A DNA stretch of 64,000 bases, taken from Colwellia demingiae. Its GTDB lineage: Bacteria > Pseudomonadota > Gammaproteobacteria > Enterobacterales > Alteromonadaceae. The stretch lies in the NCBI RefSeq assembly GCF_007954275.1, contig NZ_VOLT01000005.1:186001-250000 (forward strand), written 5' to 3'. The notes under the pieces were generated by a model. The model saw only the letters and a list, made by a program, of their open reading frames with translations. It was not told the origin of the DNA and searched no databases. This document shows, one piece after another, positions 25,650 through 35,063 of this stretch (the first letter of the stretch is position 1; each line of letters opens with the position of its first letter). Both the position numbers and the translations under genes were made by a program.

Positions 25650-27077
25650 TTAAAGCTTAATTACAGCCATTTTATCCTGAGACATATCATGCATAGTATA
25701 AGCAATGCCGCCGGTATTATAACCAGACTGTTTACGTCCTGCGAAAGGCATCCAATCAACCCGAAAAGCGGTATGATCATTAACCATTACTGCGGTAGCG
25801 TCTAATTCCCGAATTGCCTTAGTTGCTACATCAAGATTTTTGGTGAACACAGAAGCTTGAAACGCATAGTCCAATGAATTAGCCTGATCAATGGCATCGT
25901 TGATATCATCGTAGCCATAAACACACACAACAGGGCCAAAGATTTCCATGGTAGAAACTTTCGCATCAACTGGCGGCTCAAGCAACACGGTTGGCGCATA
26001 GGTACTCTCACCTAATCGTTTACCTCCTGTGACTAAGATTGCGCCTGCTGCCAGGGCTTCATCAACCCACTCTTCAACGCGATCAACTTCTTTAGGGCGA
26101 ATAAGCGGGCCACATTCGGTCTTCTCATCAATAGCGTTACCCACAACAAGTTTTGCTGCGCCATCAGCCAATAGTTGTGCAATAGCTTTGGCTTTATTCT
26201 TAGGCGCATAAATACGCTGTACCGACACACAAACTTGTCCTGAATGATAAAAGCCGCCTTTGAGTAAACTTGGGATCATCGCTTCAATATCAGCACTTTT
26301 TTCAATAATAACAGGGGCAACTCCACCATGTTCTAGTGCGCAACGCGTTCCTGGAGCTAATTTAGAACGTAACATCCAACCAATTTTAGCAGAACCAATA
26401 AAACTGAAAAAAGCCACTCTAGGATCGGTGATCATTTTTTCAGAGGTAGGAATATCACAGGCAACAAAACGGCACCACTGTGGCGGTAATCCTGCTTCAT
26501 GCAAAATATCAACAAATGCCTTACATGATAATGGTGTATCTCGTGCGGGTTTAACTAACACAGGACAACCCGCTGCAATAGCCGGAGCCACTTGATGTAC
26601 AATTAAATTTAACGGATGATTAAATGCCGAAACAGCAACCACCACCCCAATAGGCTCTTTAGTAGTAAAGGCTATTCTACCCGCGCCCGCTTGGGTTAAA
26701 TCCATCGGGATTTGAGTACCGGTTAATTTAGCAATTTCTTTTGCGCAAAGCTCTACACCGTCAATCGCTCTGGTAACTTCAACTCGCGCATCGACCAGCG
26801 GTTTTCCTCCTTCATTTGCAATCAAAAATGCTAACTCATCGGCTCTTTCTGAAATCAACACCGCTGTTTTTTTGAGAATGCTGACACGCTCAAACGCAGG
26901 AATCCACTGATTACAATCTTTGTATAATTGATGAGCCGTTGATAAATATTTATCAATATCATCCCACATGACTGTTGGGATAGACTCTATGTAAGCTTGG
27001 TCATAAGGGTTAACAACGTCGAGTGTTTCAGGTACCTTGTTTTCTTCAGATACATTGCTTTTTTCTAAATTGTCCAT
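25650..27077 (-). CDS. NAD(P)-dependent aldehyde dehydrogenase
   Basis: Cytosolic aldehyde dehydrogenase (475 aa) oxidising an aldehyde to its acid. Cofactor and active-site segments are visible: VVAVSAFNHPLNLIVHQVAP with the catalytic Asn, FSFIGSAKIGW, LEHGGVAPVI (general-base Glu region) and SGQVCVSVQR with the catalytic Cys. I chose ATG 27077 (MDNLEKSN), preceded by AGGAAGAG; the frame is open 63 nt further up. It follows the acetolactate synthase gene by 50 nt in the same direction, so the pair probably forms an operon. The substrate is unknown; a lactaldehyde or short hydroxyaldehyde is a guess from family resemblance. Confidence 0.9.
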   Translation of the reverse strand: MDNLEKSNVSEENKVPETLDVVNPYDQAYIESIPTVMWDDIDKYLSTAHQLYKDCNQWIPAFERVSILKKTAVLISERADELAFLIANEGGKPLVDARVEVTRAIDGVELCAKEIAKLTGTQIPMDLTQAGAGRIAFTTKEPIGVVVAVSAFNHPLNLIVHQVAPAIAAGCPVLVKPARDTPLSCKAFVDILHEAGLPPQWCRFVACDIPTSEKMITDPRVAFFSFIGSAKIGWMLRSKLAPGTRCALEHGGVAPVIIEKSADIEAMIPSLLKGGFYHSGQVCVSVQRIYAPKNKAKAIAQLLADGAAKLVVGNAIDEKTECGPLIRPKEVDRVEEWVDEALAAGAILVTGGKRLGESTYAPTVLLEPPVDAKVSTMEIFGPVVCVYGYDDINDAIDQANSLDYAFQASVFTKNLDVATKAIRELDATAVMVNDHTAFRVDWMPFAGRKQSGYNTGGIAYTMHDMSQDKMAVIKL

Positions 27078-27127
27078 AATGTTACTCTTCCTAAAGTAGG
27101 ATAATAAGTTGAAAGTAAAATGAAGCG

Positions 27128-28786
27128 TTATATCAAACAAACCTTTTTAGCCAATTCATCTATTAAAACTTTTTGATTTTCAGAATAATCCACCGGTAAC
27201 TCAACAAGATGAACACCCCCAGCTAAAAATGCTTTTTCATAAGTAGGAATAATATCTTCAGCACACGTAACTCGATGCCCTGTTGCGCCATAACTTTCTG
27301 CATATTTAACAAAATCAGGATTATTAAATTCTAAGCCCCAATCAGCAAAACCCGCACTGGCTTGCTTCCAGCGGATCATGCCGTAAGAATTATCATTTAA
27401 AACGGTAACCACTAAGTTTAATCCTAGACGAATGGCGGTTTCTAATTCTTGTGAATTCATCATAAAACCACCATCACCACAGATGGCCATTACTCTTTGT
27501 TTAGGATTTAACATAGCAGCCATCATGCCCGAAGGTAGCCCTGCTCCCATGGTGGCAAGGGCATTATCAAGCAATACGGTATTGGGTTGATAAGCTTTAT
27601 AATTACGTGCAAACCAAAGTTTATAAATACCATTGTCCAAAGCAATAATATCTTTATCACCCATAACCTTTCGAATATCGGCAACAAAGCGCTGTGGAAT
27701 AATAGGAAAACGCGCGTCATCTGCCCCTTCTTCAATATGCACATCAATGGCGAGTTTTATCATTTCAAAATAGCTTCTATCAAACTTAACCTCTCCGCCG
27801 AGCTTATCTTTTAAAGCAGAAACAGAAGCGGCTAAATCACCGATAATTTCTAGTTGTGGAAAATAGACTTGATCAACTTGCGCAGATTTATAATTAACAT
27901 GAATAACCTTTTTACCGCCTTCTTCCATAAAAAATGGCGGTTTTTCAATAACATCATGTCCGATATTAATAATTAAATCGGCCCGTTCAATCGCACAATG
28001 CAAATAATCGCCAGCCGATAATGCTGCGGTACCTAAAAACAGACTTGAACGTTCATCAACGACGCCTTTCCCCATTTGCGTAACAAAAAATGGAATACGG
28101 GTTGAATGAACAAAGTCACACATAGCTGCTCGAACATTTTGACGATTGGCACCAGCGCCAATTAATATTAACGGCATTTTAGCGGCTTTTATTAACGCAA
28201 CGGCTTCTTCTAGCGGCACATCACTTGGGCTCGCATAATAGCGTTTATGCGGGGTCATCACACTTTCAGTGCAATCTTCAGCTGCAATATCTTCAGGTAA
28301 CTCTAACAGCACCGCACCGGGGCGTTCTTCTTCTGAAAGACGGAAGGCTTCACGCACTAATGAAGGAATAGTATCGCCATGCACAATTTGTTTAGACATT
28401 TTACAAATAGGCGCAAACAAGCCAACCACATCAATAATTTGAAACTGCCCCTGCTTCGACTTTTTGATTGGTTTTTGTCCGGTAATCATCAGTAAAGGCA
28501 TGCCGCCTAAATGAGCATAAGCCGCTGGGGTTGATAAGTTTGTTGCGCCAGGACCCAGCGTTGCCATGCAAACACCTGTTTTACCGGTAAGACGACCATA
28601 GGTCGCAGCCATAAAACCCGCGCCTTGTTCATGGCGAGTTAACACGAGTTTGATGGTAGATTTACGTAAGGATTCAACCATATCCAAGTTCTCTTCCCCT
28701 GGAACAGCAAAAATGTGATCTACTCCTTCAGCTTCCAATGCCTGCACAAATAAATCAGATGCTTTTTTCTTATTGTTCTCACTCAT
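27128..28786 (-). CDS. ThDP-dependent acetolactate synthase-like enzyme (catabolic type)
   Basis: Thiamine-diphosphate enzyme of the acetolactate synthase large-subunit family (552 aa). The catalytic glutamate is E53 in RHEQGAGFMA, the middle domain carries LILIGAGANR, and the cofactor/Mg motif starts GDGGFMMNSQELETAIRLG and ends NDNSYGMI. No regulatory small subunit (IlvN/IlvH) is adjacent, which favours a catabolic AlsS-like or another carboligase role. Gene order with a downstream aldehyde dehydrogenase suggests a shared pathway in which one enzyme makes or uses an aldehyde. The exact donor and acceptor cannot be deduced. It is the first gene of the two-gene unit. Confidence 0.85.
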   Translation of the reverse strand: MSENNKKKASDLFVQALEAEGVDHIFAVPGEENLDMVESLRKSTIKLVLTRHEQGAGFMAATYGRLTGKTGVCMATLGPGATNLSTPAAYAHLGGMPLLMITGQKPIKKSKQGQFQIIDVVGLFAPICKMSKQIVHGDTIPSLVREAFRLSEEERPGAVLLELPEDIAAEDCTESVMTPHKRYYASPSDVPLEEAVALIKAAKMPLILIGAGANRQNVRAAMCDFVHSTRIPFFVTQMGKGVVDERSSLFLGTAALSAGDYLHCAIERADLIINIGHDVIEKPPFFMEEGGKKVIHVNYKSAQVDQVYFPQLEIIGDLAASVSALKDKLGGEVKFDRSYFEMIKLAIDVHIEEGADDARFPIIPQRFVADIRKVMGDKDIIALDNGIYKLWFARNYKAYQPNTVLLDNALATMGAGLPSGMMAAMLNPKQRVMAICGDGGFMMNSQELETAIRLGLNLVVTVLNDNSYGMIRWKQASAGFADWGLEFNNPDFVKYAESYGATGHRVTCAEDIIPTYEKAFLAGGVHLVELPVDYSENQKVLIDELAKKVCLI

Positions 28787-29152
28787 AACTTATCCCTAAT
28801 CAGCCTAAATACGGTGGTGTTAAATAAAATATTCTCCAATCATTAAACGGGTTGTATGGTGCCTTTCAATACGTTTAATGAAACGAAACTTTCCTTACTA
28901 TAAGATTCTAGACCATAGAAAAAATGCTTCCATCAATATAGGTATTTAAGCGTTATATTTAAGACAAATATTCAGATAATAAATAGACGGATTTAAAGTA
29001 ATAATTGGGCACACACACTAATGGATTCGCAGCTTTTATTATTCTGTGCACAATAAAAAACGCCCAAATAGGCGTTTTAAATAATGATTTTTGAAAAAAC
29101 ACATCCTGCTCATTATAAGTTATTGGGCACTCTATTTATCAAAATCAGTCCA
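28787..29152. other. intergenic stretch upstream of the acetolactate synthase gene
   Basis: It holds the promoter region of the acetolactate synthase operon and a terminator at 29057-29078. I see nothing else of note. Confidence 0.5.
29057..29078 (-). terminator. terminator of the lruC-lipoprotein operon
   Basis: AAAACGCC / GGCGTTTT with a 6-nt loop, followed on the minus strand by T-rich sequence. It lies 75 nt after the final stop of the broken lipoprotein gene and is roughly symmetrical, so it may work in both directions. Confidence 0.75.
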
Positions 29153-29668
29153 TTAATTGACATCAAATGTTCTTACCCCTTTAGCATTATTGTCATTTTC
29201 CCATACTTCATATCTTGGGTTTTTCATGTCTTCAAAATACCAGATAGCCATCACTAAACGATTCTTATCGTTTGCAACAGTTAATGTGCCAGCGTAGTCA
29301 CTTTCAATAGAAGTGCGTAGTAAGCAACTGTTATAGTTTACTTTGATACCTTCTTTCCCATTCGTGAAATCGGTACACACTGATAAATAAGCATTACGGT
29401 TACCATCATTCTTTTAACTTACCGCTAAGGCATATTCTGGCTTAAGAAGAAATTTTCTTGAGACAATAAGCTCAGCCGTTGAATCATAAGTGGCATTAGG
29501 ATCTGGCTCTACAATAGTACTTACCACTGGAGGTTCTGCTACGGCGCCCACAGGCTCTTCAACTGCTACTACAACAGGATCAGGCGTCGAAGAATCGTCA
29601 CTTCCACCACCACACCCAACCATTAGTAAACTCATTAGAAATATTGAAGTATTGTTAGTAAGTTTCAT
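29153..29668 (-). pseudogene. lipoprotein gene interrupted by one in-frame stop
   Basis: The reading frame starts at ATG 29668 (AAGGAGAA just upstream) with lipobox LMVGC (Cys19) and a Gly/Ser/Asp then Val/Pro/Glu-rich linker. It reaches PEYALAVS and meets TAA at 29414-29416. The same frame then continues without any shift as KNDGNRNAYLSVCTDF through to GVRTFDVN at 29153. Two in-phase halves with uniform protein-like composition mean one base change has split a protein of about 171 aa. The downstream part has no good start. Readthrough or a sequencing error is possible. It follows lruC by 10 nt and was probably its partner. Confidence 0.8.
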
Positions 29669-29678
29669 GGTTTTCTCC

Positions 29679-31787
29679 TTATTGTTTAAATACGTTGTTA
29701 GTAGCGCTATTTCCAACCGTAAACCAATCCATATTCGATGCACCTGAAGTAGTAACGAAGCTATGAAAGTTTGGATAAGCATACTTAATATCCATATACT
29801 CTACTGGGTGCTCCCACTCATAAGGAATGCTAATAGCCCATGGCATACCGTTAGCATTAATAAAGTACTCTCCAATACCAGCATTTGAAACATCATCACC
29901 ACGACCTAGAAAGTTCGCTTGAAAGGCTTCTGTCGGTGCTTGATTTTTAAGATGTATCTCAAATCGTCTTCCCGGTGCTTCACCAAATACGTAACTTCTT
30001 TCGTATCCTTCAGAAGCGAAAATAAAGGGATCATATGGGAAATCAGCCACGTCAGCTTTGTTTACATTCGCTTCCATAGGAATTTCCAATGAAAATGTCA
30101 TCTGAATGTTTGAACCACAACCGGCTTCTGTTCGATAATATTTGCAGTCTTCACCGGCAGTAACAAAATCAAATAGATCATTAGCGATAATGAAAATGGC
30201 TTCATCTTTATCTGCTTCAAGTGGCGTAACACTTTGTTCAACCCCGTTAATTTTAAAAATTAAACGACCAATATCTACCTGGCTGCGCAGTAGCCCGGGC
30301 AGTCGAAAGGCAAAACCATTATGGTAAGACGCCCCAAGGGCAATGGTTTCCCCTTCTATTTTAACGCGCATTAAAGTCCCTTCTACGTGATAAGATGAAA
30401 GACGATAACGAACAACCACATCATTCATATCGTAATCCCCCTCCAGCGGCCAATTATCTTCGAACGCCAGCGTTGCCCAACCATCAGCAGAAGGGTAATA
30501 AGTAGCCGTTACATCTTGCTCAGCAATATCAATGGCATAATCTTCTACTTCACCATCAGAAACGCCACCAATAGGAGATAAAGACGCTTCAGAGCTTAAT
30601 CTAAATCGCGCCCAAGTCGAGCCTGGTTCACTCCAAGTTGGTACATCGTAAGCAACAATATTACTGCCAGAACTCACTGCCTCTGCCGTTATAATTTGCT
30701 CATCAGCATCAAACGCTCCATTTTTGTCAGAATCGACCCAAGCGTTTACAAACCCATCTGCTGAAGAAGTGATATCAACAATCGCTGTTTTACCTGATTC
30801 AATACCGGTTACAAATGCAATACCATCATTGTCATTTACCTCAGAACCATTGTCTGCGTAAGCATTCGGTTCACTCACCACTGCTTCACCCAAGAATAAA
30901 GTACCGTCGCCTACATCATGGCGCGCACCATTATTATTTATACTAGAGCCGTAAGAATCGGGAGCATCACCAAAATCGGTGGTGGGAGCGTCAAGAGAAA
31001 TAATAGGAGCCAGCGCACAACGTGCGCCATCGTTATTACTAGAAGAAGGGCCATTTGCAAAAAATTCAGCCACTGGATAAGCCCAATTGGTATTGATTCT
31101 GAAAATTTTACCGTCATTGTTACGACTGATATATAAGTTACCGGTAACATCAAAATAAACCGCACCAAATACGCCTGCCTCACCCACGTTACTAAGTTTT
31201 ATCGAAGTCCCCACTTCAACATCAATCTTCCAAAGGTTACCCCAGCGATCAACCGCGTAAGCAAAGCCGTTATCCGGATGAAAGGCCAAATCATAAATAG
31301 CGAGGTTGAGATTTGTGCCGTTAACAATATTTTCCATTTGCAAATAATCGTCACTGCCTTCATCTAACGAAACGCGATACAAACCATAATTACCACCGGG
31401 ACGATATAGATAATAAGCATCTTCTACCACAGCAATATCACCCACATAAAAACCTTTATCAGGAAGATTAGCTAGCGGTATAGGGTCTACCTGAAAATCG
31501 GCACCAATACGCACAATAGTGCCGTAGTAGTAATTGAACGCGTATAAATAGCGATCGTGCACACTAAATGCCAGTGCATTCATCTTTTGTTGGTTCCAGT
31601 CAGCAGGTGACGATTTCTCGTAAAAGCCAGTAGCAAGCTGAACACTATATAAGTTTGCTAACTTGTCTTGAATTAAAAAGGCTTCTGCTGGGCACTCAGT
31701 AAAAGATTGTGCGTGTAAGCCAATGTTGGTCATACCTACGGCAAGAATAATGCCTTTAATTGTGCTTTTTCTGACTGAATTTAACAT
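29679..31787 (-). CDS. LruC domain-containing surface protein
   Basis: Exported protein (702 aa) with a signal peptide ending near HAQS. Domain order is: a beta-propeller-like region (about 35-260, with repeats such as FAYAVDRWGNLWKID and GNLYISRNNDGKIFRI); a GEVTED-type segment around VWVDSD-like text and GGVSDGEVEDYAID (about 280-430); then the C-terminal LruC domain with EGDYDMNDVVVRY and GRRFEIHLKN. LruC proteins occur in Leptospira, Bacteroidetes and vibrios; their function is unknown. I chose ATG 31787, with GAGG about 11 nt upstream; a GTG four codons earlier is less likely. A strong sigma-54-like promoter precedes it and a lipoprotein gene follows. Confidence 0.85.
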   Translation of the reverse strand: MLNSVRKSTIKGIILAVGMTNIGLHAQSFTECPAEAFLIQDKLANLYSVQLATGFYEKSSPADWNQQKMNALAFSVHDRYLYAFNYYYGTIVRIGADFQVDPIPLANLPDKGFYVGDIAVVEDAYYLYRPGGNYGLYRVSLDEGSDDYLQMENIVNGTNLNLAIYDLAFHPDNGFAYAVDRWGNLWKIDVEVGTSIKLSNVGEAGVFGAVYFDVTGNLYISRNNDGKIFRINTNWAYPVAEFFANGPSSSNNDGARCALAPIISLDAPTTDFGDAPDSYGSSINNNGARHDVGDGTLFLGEAVVSEPNAYADNGSEVNDNDGIAFVTGIESGKTAIVDITSSADGFVNAWVDSDKNGAFDADEQIITAEAVSSGSNIVAYDVPTWSEPGSTWARFRLSSEASLSPIGGVSDGEVEDYAIDIAEQDVTATYYPSADGWATLAFEDNWPLEGDYDMNDVVVRYRLSSYHVEGTLMRVKIEGETIALGASYHNGFAFRLPGLLRSQVDIGRLIFKINGVEQSVTPLEADKDEAIFIIANDLFDFVTAGEDCKYYRTEAGCGSNIQMTFSLEIPMEANVNKADVADFPYDPFIFASEGYERSYVFGEAPGRRFEIHLKNQAPTEAFQANFLGRGDDVSNAGIGEYFINANGMPWAISIPYEWEHPVEYMDIKYAYPNFHSFVTTSGASNMDWFTVGNSATNNVFKQ

Positions 31788-31834
31788 AGTGAATATCACC
31801 TCTACATAAAATTTATTATTTCTCTGTAGTAGTT

Positions 31835-31850
31835 AGCAAAAAGCGCACCA
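31835..31850 (-). promoter_or_regulatory. sigma-54-like promoter of lruC
   Basis: Minus strand TGGTGCGCTTTTTGCT matches TGGCACGNNNNTTGCW at most conserved positions with exact GG-GC spacing. The transcript start would be near 31824, 37 nt before the ATG. The 17-nt motif of the PEP-CTERM promoters is not present upstream. Confidence 0.6.
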
Positions 31851-32035
31851 ACAAAAAATAACACTTACTTTCAGTAACTTAGAGGTTAAACAAGTGTTCA
31901 CTAATTAGAAACACACTGAGGTTTTGCGATATGAAAATGCAAATTGCAAAATGAAACAACTAATCAGTACATAACTCGAGTTAATATAAGCATCTACATC
32001 ACCTATATTTTCTAAAATAGTACTAGCCAATAATC

Positions 32036-32881
32036 ATGACTAAACTGAAAAAACTGATAAAGTTAAAAAGCTTAGGCAACTTAACCAGCAGAGACTTCCC
32101 GTTATTAAAATCGCTAACACCTTTATATCTATTGGTTTTTTTCTTATTTGGCTTTACTGCTCAATTACAAGCTAATGTGATTAGCCCGTTAACGACAAAA
32201 GCGTTTAGTGACTTTCATCAGTGTGATAAAAAGTTTGAATATGATGTTTACTTTCTTGGGGGAAAAGTGGGTTATTTACACCGGAAAATAAAGTGGGATA
32301 ACAACGCAGCAGCGGCTAGCAAAGCAACTGTAACGTCATACGGTGAAGTTACTTTTTTGTGGCTTGATTCAACCTACCAACAAAAAAGCGCTATGCATTA
32401 CTCGCCTCAGGATAATCATTTTTTAACGCCCCGTTTTTCACAAAAACTAACCGGTCTTAAATCAAGAGTAATGACCGCTGAAATATCTGATAACGGACTA
32501 TCATCAACGGTCACGTTAGATACTAAAGTTTCTCACTACCAACATACAGACAACAATGAGAGCAACCCTTTATATGACCTAGATACCTTAGGGGCACAAA
32601 TTCGGCTTAATTTATTGCAAGGAAATACACGCTTTACCTTATTTCGCCAAGCGAGTAAAAAAGTTGAACGTTATCAATTTGAAGTAGCCGGACAGGAAGT
32701 CATTACTCATGAAAAGTGGGGAGATCTAACAACCGTTAAGGTGGTTGAAGTAGGCGAGCATGAAAATATCGTCTTATGGTTTTCGAGGAAACATGACCAT
32801 CAACTGGTCAAGGCAGAATTGGATATGATATTTTCTCCGGTAGTCTGGTTATCTCACTTTAGTAAGCAGTGTAATACATAG
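32036..32881 (+). CDS. DUF3108 family exported protein
   Basis: Exported protein (281 aa) with an unusually long N-terminal region before its hydrophobic signal (about residues 30-47, LYLLVFFLFGFTAQLQA). The first Met may therefore be too early, although no better ribosome-binding site is visible. The DUF3108 pattern is recognisable: FEYDVYFLGGKVGYLHRKI near the start, VERYQFEVAGQEVITHEKWG, and the C-terminal IVLWFSRKHDHQLVKAELD. The fold is a periplasmic beta-barrel-like domain of unknown function. It is monocistronic, divergent from lruC and convergent with the secreted nuclease-like gene. Confidence 0.78.
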   Translation: MTKLKKLIKLKSLGNLTSRDFPLLKSLTPLYLLVFFLFGFTAQLQANVISPLTTKAFSDFHQCDKKFEYDVYFLGGKVGYLHRKIKWDNNAAAASKATVTSYGEVTFLWLDSTYQQKSAMHYSPQDNHFLTPRFSQKLTGLKSRVMTAEISDNGLSSTVTLDTKVSHYQHTDNNESNPLYDLDTLGAQIRLNLLQGNTRFTLFRQASKKVERYQFEVAGQEVITHEKWGDLTTVKVVEVGEHENIVLWFSRKHDHQLVKAELDMIFSPVVWLSHFSKQCNT

Positions 32882-32898
32882 AAAAAACATACATTTAA

Positions 32899-33327
32899 TT
32901 AGGTTTTTCGGTTGGTAATAGTCCAGACATCAACATCAAGGTTATTGTCAGAAATAGCTTTATTTAAACGCTTTAAAAATCTATCTTTTGTTCTCGGGTT
33001 AACAATTAAAACAATGCCCGCTTTTTTGCCGGTCATGGCTGAATAAAATAACGCCTGCCCTAACGACTCAGCCCATTTTTTCCCCCAATCATATTCAATA
33101 GCATGGGTAGCTGTTAAACAATCAACTCGCGTTCTATCCGCTAACACATACTCTATTTCACCCTTACAATAAGCATCAACAAAATCTGCCTCATGCCATT
33201 TACCTAACTTTGCTGGTTTGGCTGACTTTGCTTGAGCCAAAGAAGCGGTAGACAAAAATGCAATCACAGCAAATAGTTTTAGTGATACAACGAGCACACG
33301 CGGTATAGAGGAGAAATGTTTAATCAT
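32899..33327 (-). CDS. secreted PD-(D/E)XK-like protein of unknown function
   Basis: A 142-aa protein with an N-terminal hydrophobic signal (about 10-33, ...SLAQA). The mature domain has a restriction-endonuclease-like pattern: CKGEIEYVLADRTRVDCL with a conserved Asp, followed by AIEYDWGKKWAE with the E-x-x-x-K-type cluster. Then come IGQ-like text as LGQALFYSAMTGKKAGIVLI and a final strand VDVWTI. Related short exported proteins occur in several gammaproteobacteria and are uncharacterised. Nuclease activity is inferred only from the fold-like pattern. It lies tail-to-tail with the DUF3108 gene (17 nt apart). Confidence 0.7.
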   Translation of the reverse strand: MIKHFSSIPRVLVVSLKLFAVIAFLSTASLAQAKSAKPAKLGKWHEADFVDAYCKGEIEYVLADRTRVDCLTATHAIEYDWGKKWAESLGQALFYSAMTGKKAGIVLIVNPRTKDRFLKRLNKAISDNNLDVDVWTITNRKT

Positions 33328-33614
33328 TTAGTTGGTTTCTAATCTTTTCTTATTATTGTTACGTATTGATATTCAGACGTAATGAGCTTTGAGTACATGA
33401 AGTTCATTATTATCTGCCTATTGTAACGTAGCGCATGGCCTTTAGCGTAGTTAATTTCAGAATAGGTTTACATTTTTATACACTTTGTGCAGTTCTTTTA
33501 CCATTGTGATGAAATTGTGATAATTCAGTGACCATATAGCGATATCAGTCATTTATACTTTAGATTAAGTTTAACAAATCAATCGCACTTCACTGGTTGA
33601 GTCAGGATAAAATT

Positions 33615-34985
33615 ATGAAAAATATATTGTTCATCATAGCGCTCGCATTAATCTCGGTACTTACGTTTTATGCTGTATCACCAAACTCTACAGAGTATTC
33701 AGCGACAAACTCAACTGTTAGCTCAACTAAGATGCAAAATGATATCGAAAAAATGATGCCTAAATCAACAAGTTCAACGAAGAAAATACCTGCAACAACG
33801 CATTTAGATAGCATTGTACTTGGTGCTGGTTGTTTCTGGGGAGCTGAAAAAAGGTATCAAGCCATTCCAGGTGTTGTTGATGCTATCTCAGGTTATGCCG
33901 ATGGTAAAAATGTGAGTGCTAGTTATCGAGAAATTACACAGAGAAAAAATAAATACAATGTAGATAACCATGCAGAAGTTGTTAAAGTTATTTTTAATAG
34001 CTCAAAGGTGAGCTTGGAAACTATTTTACAAAGTTACTATGAGGGACATGATCCAACGCAGCTTAATCGTCAAGGCAATGATATTGGCACGCAATATCGT
34101 TCAACTATATTAACGAGTAATGAACAACAAAACGACATTGCACTCAAAGTTACTACCCAGTATCAAAAACTATTAAATGACGCGGGTTATGGAAAAGTCG
34201 AAACCAAAATCAGCTCACTTACTGAATTTTTTGAAGCCGAGCAGTATCATCAAGATTACTTAGCTAAAAATCCAAATGGCTACTGTCCAGATCACTCTAC
34301 TGGCGTTAAGTTTGATGCTGATGCAAGTAAAACGGGACTAGCCAGTCAAAAAATTGATAATACGCCCTTATTAACAGGAAAACATATTGTTGTCATTGAA
34401 TCAGAGAATTATTGCCCTTATTGTGAAAAATTCAAAAAGAATGTCGTTAATGATTATAAAGGCACTATTGCTATAAACTTTCGTCTAGCGAGCCAACTGA
34501 AAGGCCTAACGATTAAGACTGAAACTTGGGCGACACCCACAATTATATTTATTGAAGACGGTGAAGAAGTATTTGGTAAACAAGGATACATGAGCCCTGA
34601 CTATTTTTATAAAGCATTAGGTGCTTTTAAATTAGGAAAAAGTGAAGCCTTTAATGTCGCTTTCGACGAAGGAACTGATGGTCGTTTTTGTAAAGAATAT
34701 GAAATATTCAAAAACACTCCCGATGGCGTTTTTGTTGATAAGTTAAGTGGCGCACCACTATTTGATACTGATGACCGTTTTAACTCCGCGTCTGGATGGT
34801 TATCTTTTACTAAAGCGGTTGATGGTTCAGTTATTGAAAAACCTGATAATCGTTACGGTATGGTACGCACAGAAATTCGCTCTAAAACGTCCGGTATTCA
34901 TTTGGGTCACGTATTTCCAGATGGTCCGAATGGACAACCAAGATTTTGTATTAACGCCACAGTATTGGAGTTCAAAGCAAGATAA
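33615..34985 (+). CDS. membrane-anchored MsrA-thioredoxin-MsrB fusion
   Basis: Three-domain repair enzyme for oxidised methionines outside the cytosol (456 aa). The start ATG 33615 has AGGA 7 nt upstream; an upstream TTG is less likely. A signal/anchor helix (1-22) is followed by MsrA (about 55-215, GAGCFWGAEKRYQ). Next is a thioredoxin-like domain with CPYC (ENYCPYCEKFKK, about 245-345), then MsrB (about 350-456) with SGWLSFTKAVDG and the catalytic Cys in RFCINA. Neisseria PilB has the order thioredoxin-MsrA-MsrB; here the redox domain sits in the middle. The MsrB zinc cysteines are not evident. Confidence 0.9.
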   Translation: MKNILFIIALALISVLTFYAVSPNSTEYSATNSTVSSTKMQNDIEKMMPKSTSSTKKIPATTHLDSIVLGAGCFWGAEKRYQAIPGVVDAISGYADGKNVSASYREITQRKNKYNVDNHAEVVKVIFNSSKVSLETILQSYYEGHDPTQLNRQGNDIGTQYRSTILTSNEQQNDIALKVTTQYQKLLNDAGYGKVETKISSLTEFFEAEQYHQDYLAKNPNGYCPDHSTGVKFDADASKTGLASQKIDNTPLLTGKHIVVIESENYCPYCEKFKKNVVNDYKGTIAINFRLASQLKGLTIKTETWATPTIIFIEDGEEVFGKQGYMSPDYFYKALGAFKLGKSEAFNVAFDEGTDGRFCKEYEIFKNTPDGVFVDKLSGAPLFDTDDRFNSASGWLSFTKAVDGSVIEKPDNRYGMVRTEIRSKTSGIHLGHVFPDGPNGQPRFCINATVLEFKAR

Positions 34986-35063
34986 TAGCCGCGTTATTCC
35001 ATTAACTATCTCCACCTTTGCTATACTTAACTGTAGAGACAAAAGCGTATAGCAGAGGCAATC

